From: Antedon mediterranea
Taxonomy: Eukaryota; Echinodermata; Crinoidea; Comatulida; Antedonidae
DNA: 64,000 bases
Direction: 5' to 3'
Assembly: GCF_964355755.1 (NCBI RefSeq)
Contig: NC_092675.1
Location: 17,747,312 to 17,811,311 of the forward strand
In this document: positions 62,401 through 64,000 of the stretch, piece by piece
Layout: the number at the start of each line of letters is the position of its first letter
Position numbering within the stretch: the stretch's first letter is position 1
Position numbers and translations under genes: made by a program
The notes under the pieces: generated by a model
The model's database searches: none
What the model was told of the DNA's origin: nothing
Seen by the model: only the letters and a program-made list of their open reading frames with translations

Positions 62401-62798
62401 CTAAGGAATCTTTTGAATTTTGTCCAGCACCCTGCCTTTTGTTGAAGTTCCTTCTCTTTGGCAGCAGCTGGATCGACAACTCTCATCTGTCCTCCAACAT
62501 AAACTTCACTTTCCATAGCCATTGGGTTGTCATCAGCATCATCACTATCATCGTTTTCTCCTTCTCTTCGTCCAAAACTGCTGTTCAACTCTCTTTCTTC
62601 GGTCCCCATGTCGAAACCATCATTATCCCAGGCCGATCGTGAAGCAGAGCTTTGTGGTCGCCTGTCAAATCCTTCCTCCTCAATCTTGTCCATATCGGCG
62701 TCGCGGTCCTTCGTTGACATACCAGTACCAGGCCTACTCGTACCACTTGGCGAAGGGCTAACTCTGGGACTCTTCGGTCGCCTTGATTTAGCACTCAT
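47392..62798 (-). CDS. PKD2: Polycystin-2 (PKD2/TRPP2), complete, 16 coding exons
   Basis: Ca2+-permeable non-selective cation channel of the TRPP family, which works in primary cilia and ER, usually with a polycystin-1 partner. I joined 16 exons with consistent GT-AG sites and phases to 946 codons; human PKD2 is 968. Order of parts: acidic/serine-rich N-tail (1-150) with RVSP at 12-15; S1 about 158-180; polycystin (TOP) domain about 180-385 with a paired-Cys loop; S2-S6 to about 615; pore filter LGD 577-579; S6 running into [16 protein letters not shown]-hand loops 669-680 and 703-714; coiled coil about 782-830; Ser/Pro/Arg-rich tail ending in SNV before TAA. The start is the ATG at 62798; an alternative ATG nine bases upstream (62807) is in frame. 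Identity is very secure: long near-identical blocks such as [13 protein letters not shown] and GLYW occur in order. Confidence 0.96.
47727..47905. mobile_element. Family B pogo/Tigger-like element, diverged
   Basis: CAGGTAACGCTCCCAATAAC at the left and CATATTGGGAGAGTTAAC at the right, with interior AGAAAACCAGTCC and TACCACACTTTC matching the intact copy at 24763. In the last PKD2 intron. Confidence 0.7.
49114..49239 (-). CDS. PKD2: PKD2 exon 15 (Ser/Arg-rich tail)
   Basis: 126 bases, phase 0 to 0, between CATGCTTAG| and CGTACT|GTAAGT. Low-complexity tail with SRPGS and SRQGS repeats. Supported by splice sites and by continuity with exon 14 (which has SRPGSS) and exon 16. Confidence 0.82.
50327..50521 (-). 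CDS. PKD2: PKD2 exon 14
   Basis: 195 bases, phase 0 to 0, between TATCTTAG| and TCAGCG|GTAAGT. Encodes [18 protein letters not shown], near-identical to vertebrate PKD2, followed by a Ser/Arg-rich tail with the SRPGS motif. Confidence 0.94.
50640..50787 (-). CDS. PKD2: PKD2 exon 13 (C-terminal coiled coil)
   Basis: 148 bases, phase 2 to 0, between TTTTTCTAG| and AAAGAG|GTATAA. Encodes [20 protein letters not shown] and [15 protein letters not shown]. This heptad-patterned helix is the PKD2 coiled coil, which trimerises and binds polycystin-1. Confidence 0.95.
51036..51199 (-). CDS. PKD2: PKD2 exon 12 (acidic/glycine linker)
   Basis: 164 bases, phase 0 to 2, between TTTTGTTAG| and GTTGT|GTATGT. 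Encodes a low-complexity linker with DDDDED and a GGGGRGRGG run, then [12 protein letters not shown], which corresponds to the GVSYEEFQVL segment before the coiled coil. Confidence 0.9.
51355..51472 (-). CDS. PKD2: PKD2 exon 11 (EF-hand loop 2)
   Basis: 118 bases, phase 2 to 0, between AATATAG| and CAAAAG|GTAAGT. Encodes [20 protein letters not shown] and the rest of the loop; [12 protein letters not shown] (703-714) is a full EF-hand loop matching the single Ca2+-binding EF-hand of vertebrate PKD2. Confidence 0.94.
51742..51974 (-). CDS. PKD2: PKD2 exon 10 (S6 end and EF-hand loop 1)
   Basis: 233 bases, phase 0 to 2. Starts [19 protein letters not shown], the invariant S6 exit. Residues 669-680 ([12 protein letters not shown]) fill every coordinating position of a canonical EF-hand loop. 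In vertebrate PKD2 this first loop is degenerate. Confidence 0.95.
52075..52375. repeat. Degenerate repeats of TCTCTTAATAGAGGTAG
   Basis: In the PKD2 intron between exons 9 and 10: scattered short units such as GGTAGTCTCTAAATAAAAGTT and GGTAGTCTCTCAATAAAAGTT, often inverted within themselves (TCTATTAATAGA). Confidence 0.65.
52415..52535 (-). CDS. PKD2: PKD2 exon 9 (pore helix, selectivity filter, S6 start)
   Basis: 121 bases, phase 2 to 0, between CTTTTCAG| and GCTG|GTAAGT. Encodes [22 protein letters not shown] (577-579) is the polycystin-2 selectivity filter. It then begins S6 with [18 protein letters not shown]. Confidence 0.95.
52656..52837 (-). CDS. PKD2: PKD2 exon 8 (S4-S5 linker and S5)
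   Basis: 182 bases, phase 0 to 2, between AACTCTAG| and GTGT|GTAAGT. Encodes [20 protein letters not shown] (S4-S5 linker), S5 ([20 protein letters not shown]) and VFGTQIKDF. It is shorter than the frames listed by simple ORF search because several frames are open. Confidence 0.94.
53180..53350 (-). CDS. PKD2: PKD2 exon 7 (S3 end and S4)
   Basis: 171 bases, phase 0 to 0, between TTTCTACAG| and TCAAG|GTATGA. Encodes the end of S3 ([13 protein letters not shown]), the S3-S4 loop ([14 protein letters not shown]) and most of S4 ([11 protein letters not shown]). Confidence 0.94.
53789..54017 (-). CDS. PKD2: PKD2 exon 6 (S2 and start of S3)
   Basis: 229 bases, phase 2 to 0, between ATCTTCTAG| and ATT|GTGAGT. 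Begins [15 protein letters not shown], the classic end of the extracellular domain, then S2 ([20 protein letters not shown]) and the S2-S3 linker [10 protein letters not shown] leading to NCLDVI of S3. Confidence 0.95.
54372..54465. mobile_element. Family A inverted-repeat element, short copy
   Basis: AAGCTCTGTCTACACCATCA at the left and TTTGATGGTGTAGACAGAGA then GCTT at the right; 94 bases, an internally deleted copy in a PKD2 intron. The A/T-to-C/G change in the stem (CCATCA/TGATGG) is present on both arms. Confidence 0.85.
54488..54712 (-). CDS. PKD2: PKD2 exon 5 (polycystin/TOP domain, second half)
   Basis: 225 bases, phase 2 to 2. The acceptor AAATTGCAG|T gives GC|T TGG, so the protein reads through as [20 protein letters not shown]. 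Then come [10 protein letters not shown] and WLDRGTR...[14 protein letters not shown], all diagnostic of polycystin-2-type domains. Confidence 0.95.
54900..54975. mobile_element. Family B fragment
   Basis: CCAGAAACCGGACATGGTAG and TTCTGGTATTAAGAGAGTTGG match the right part of the pogo-like family B element. Confidence 0.5.
55107..55360 (-). CDS. PKD2: PKD2 exon 4 (polycystin/TOP domain)
   Basis: 254 bases, phase 0 to 2, between TTCTTGTAG| and ACAGC|GTACGT. Contains [25 protein letters not shown] and the two cysteines of RNDSC...IKTC, which form the conserved loop disulfide of the polycystin domain. NGTA and NVT are N-glycosylation sequons. Confidence 0.95.
55540..55670 (-). CDS. PKD2: PKD2 exon 3 (S1 end and start of extracellular domain)
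   Basis: 131 bases, phase 1 to 0, between TTTTTACAG| and GGAGG|GTGAGC. Encodes [20 protein letters not shown] and then FLD and a MADFWR segment, the expected sequence after S1 of polycystin-2. Confidence 0.94.
55671..59054. other. PKD2 intron 2
   Basis: 3.4 kb. Apart from the family D element at 56234 it holds only AT-rich sequence and unrecognised open frames, such as a 96-codon minus-strand frame at 57590-57880. Confidence 0.45.
56234..56374. mobile_element. Family D inverted-repeat element, well preserved
   Basis: TAAGGCTTGGTTCTCAAGGG at the left and CTAATGGGAACCAGGCTAA at the right. Interior GACGCAATGCAAGGACGTAA faces GCGCCATTGCGTC, with TTTGACCAATCATAAGCGAT in between. Flanks carry TAA. 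Confidence 0.78.
59055..59168 (-). CDS. PKD2: PKD2 exon 2 (start of S1)
   Basis: 114 bases between TTTGTAG| and G|GTAAGT, phase 1 to 1. Encodes [10 protein letters not shown], then [17 protein letters not shown]. This matches the LREL...Y..FL..LCI start of S1 in polycystin-2. It was rebuilt from splice sites and has no long open frame of its own. Confidence 0.93.
60887..61068. mobile_element. Pogo/Tigger-like short element (family C)
   Basis: CAGTAGAAGCTCCTTTGGGA at the left and AATATGGGTTTTACTG at the right, then TA. Interior ATTCAAGGGACATTTCCATG is shared with the element at 63738. CAGTAGAA ends are typical of Tigger-like elements. Confidence 0.75.
61091..61416. mobile_element. Inverted-repeat element with about 55-base ends (family G)
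   Basis: TGCACTTGTCAATTGTATGA...CCCACTATACGAC at the left and its inverse at the right, flanked by TAA (or ATAAT if ends are trimmed by a base). Interior contains several copies of TGACGCACC. It lies 22 bases from the family C element, in PKD2 intron 1. Confidence 0.9.
62399..62798 (-). CDS. PKD2: PKD2 exon 1 (N-terminal tail)
   Basis: Encodes residues 1-133, a hydrophilic tail rich in Ser, Arg and Asp/Glu. RVSP at residues 12-15 matches the RVxP ciliary-targeting pattern at the N-terminus of vertebrate polycystin-2. The exon ends at AGAT|GTGAGT, phase 1; reading through the donor would give a false stop two codons later. Confidence 0.92.
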
Positions 62799-63040
62799 AT
62801 TGCACAATTACACTATCACCGTGTATATTTGATAATTAAAAAATAATCACTAAAATTTGAAGCGCAAATTAGGGAGGAATACCTCCTAAATAATGCGTTA
62901 AACTACTTCACAAACTCACTATCCGTTTGTAAACGACAAACAACTTGTGTGTGTGTTTCTTCTTCTTTCGCTCAGCTCAACTTTGTGTCTTTGGGGGATC
63001 GAGAAGAAGGAGGAGCGCTCTCTGTAGTTTGTGTGTGGTA

Positions 63041-63056
63041 GATGGCGGTGACGTCA
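63041..63056. promoter_or_regulatory. YY1-like site and full CRE upstream of PKD2
   Basis: Plus-strand GATGGCGG (63041-63048, core of the YY1 site) runs directly into the palindromic CRE TGACGTCA (63049-63056), about 250 bases upstream of the PKD2 start codon. Both are typical of TATA-less metazoan promoters. The position suggests the PKD2 core promoter; the transcription start was not determined. Confidence 0.5.
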
Positions 63057-63737
63057 TCGTATCGATCCATCGTATGTATCAACGTAACTATTATAGTATT
63101 ATTACATTAAATTATGTAGCCTATACTAGTGTAAGCTTTTTCTTGTGATCATCGTAAATAATGATGATGATTTTTATTATTATATATATATGGTATTCAA
63201 ATAAATAAACACTGAAAACAAGTAGGCCTAAGAGTCAGTCTATTTTATAGTATGGGCATCGTTCGTTGTATGTCATTAAAAAAAATGGAAAGTCTTCACC
63301 CGGCATCTTTTAGAACTACAATATAGGCCTACTTGGTCTAATATAAGATCTAAACTATTGCGTAACCATATCGAAGAAGAACCTTTCGTGGGCGTGTCCA
63401 ATTCAAGAGGCGTGAATAAAGTGTGGCGTTAGATAGTAAGAGCCTAATTCTAATATCATGATGATATTTAACTAAAAATCCCCGTATTCTTATTATGAGG
63501 CCTTTATACTATTCATTTAGGCCTACTATAGGCTTAATTTATATTCGACTTATCCGGTACAATAGTAATACAGTACAATGTTGGGCAGAGGCAGTAAGAA
63601 AATACACTGCTCGACGAGCCATAGAAAATGAGATTTTTAATTTGTTTAAAAAAATGAATAGGCATACCTCTTTACAGAGAATATAGCTTAATAACAATTT
63701 GATTGGCCTAAACAACGTTAGCCTCAGAAGTAGGCCT

Positions 63738-63908
63738 AGAACGCTCTCTTTTGGGACACCGATATTCAAGGGACATCCCAAGGGGACACTTTCCATAAAC
63801 GAATGAGTGGCAATTTGTTAACACAATACGGCCAACCCATATCCAGAGGACCCCTAAGGGAAATCGGTGTTGGGTCCGATAGCGTCCCCTTAATAGAGTT
63901 TTTACTGG
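63738..63908. mobile_element. Pogo-like short element (family C), diverged
   Basis: TTTTGGGACACCGATATTCA and AGGGACATCCC match the left half of the copy at 60887; the right end TAATAGAGTTTTTACTGG matches its right end. Confidence 0.6.
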
Positions 63909-64000
63909 ATTTCAACAGCCCTTAACTTCATTCGTAATATAAATGTACATATCGATTATATCTTGTAAATATAAATTGATTATCGATAGTATAGAAATCA

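Larger units (their letters stand above)
62799..64000. other. PKD2 5' flank
   Basis: Sequence upstream of PKD2. It holds the YY1/CRE pair, a T/C-rich stretch near 62945-62975, a short AT microsatellite near 63178-63190, and an inverted-repeat element at about 63738-63908. I see no gene on either strand up to the window end. Confidence 0.5.

Noticed and set aside
62522-62832. Plus-strand frames overlapping PKD2 exon 1.
   Set aside because: Shadows of the real exon on the opposite strand.

Overview
The window is AT-rich (about two thirds A+T) metazoan nuclear DNA with ordinary GT-AG introns. Gene content (a FoxH-type forkhead gene, an EGF-precursor-like receptor, polycystin-2 with two intact EF-hand loops) suggests an invertebrate deuterostome, most likely an echinoderm or hemichordate. 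This is inference; nothing in the window names the species. The 8-base palindrome TAGGCCTA is strikingly frequent.

Three genes, all on the minus strand, were rebuilt exon by exon from splice sites with matching reading-frame phases. (1) 62798 down to 47392: a complete polycystin-2 (PKD2) cation-channel gene, 16 coding exons, 946 codons. It has a ciliary RVxP-type motif, S1, the polycystin extracellular domain, S2-S6 with an LGD pore filter, two EF-hands and a coiled coil. A CRE and a YY1-like site lie about 250 bases upstream. (2) 44163 down to 42765: a two-exon forkhead gene most like FoxH, the Smad/Nodal-pathway cofactor class, with a CtBP-type PLDLS motif. (3) 40945 down to 1268: an EGF-precursor/LDLR-family membrane or secreted protein. 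Sixteen coding exons are visible (about 850 codons): signal peptide, EGF module, YWTD propeller 1, short linker, YWTD propeller 2, five EGF modules. Its 3' end lies beyond base 1.

The non-coding sequence is rich in small mobile elements and satellites. There are at least five kinds of short inverted-repeat elements: AGCTCTGTCTACACTATCAAA ends; pogo/Tigger-like CAGTCAACTCTC and CAGTAGAA ends; GTTTCTGCTGCC ends flanked by TAA; AGCTTGGTTCTCA/AGCCTGGTTTCCAT ends; and one TGCACTTGTCAATTG element. There is also a tRNA-headed SINE, a tRNA-Glu-like relic, and a degraded LINE tail. Minisatellites have units of 54/51, 31, 45, 41, 61 and 57 bases. Two of them copy the 3' splice site of an exon of the EGF-like gene. 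Many long open frames here are only satellites whose unit length is a multiple of three.

PKD2 acts as a Ca2+-permeable channel in cilia and ER, FoxH is nuclear, and the EGF-like protein is secretory-pathway/membrane. I see no sign that the three form a functional cluster beyond shared strand and proximity. I did not find a convincing undescribed system. The most distinctive signals are the FoxH-like gene, the splice-site-copying minisatellites and the mobile-element families.
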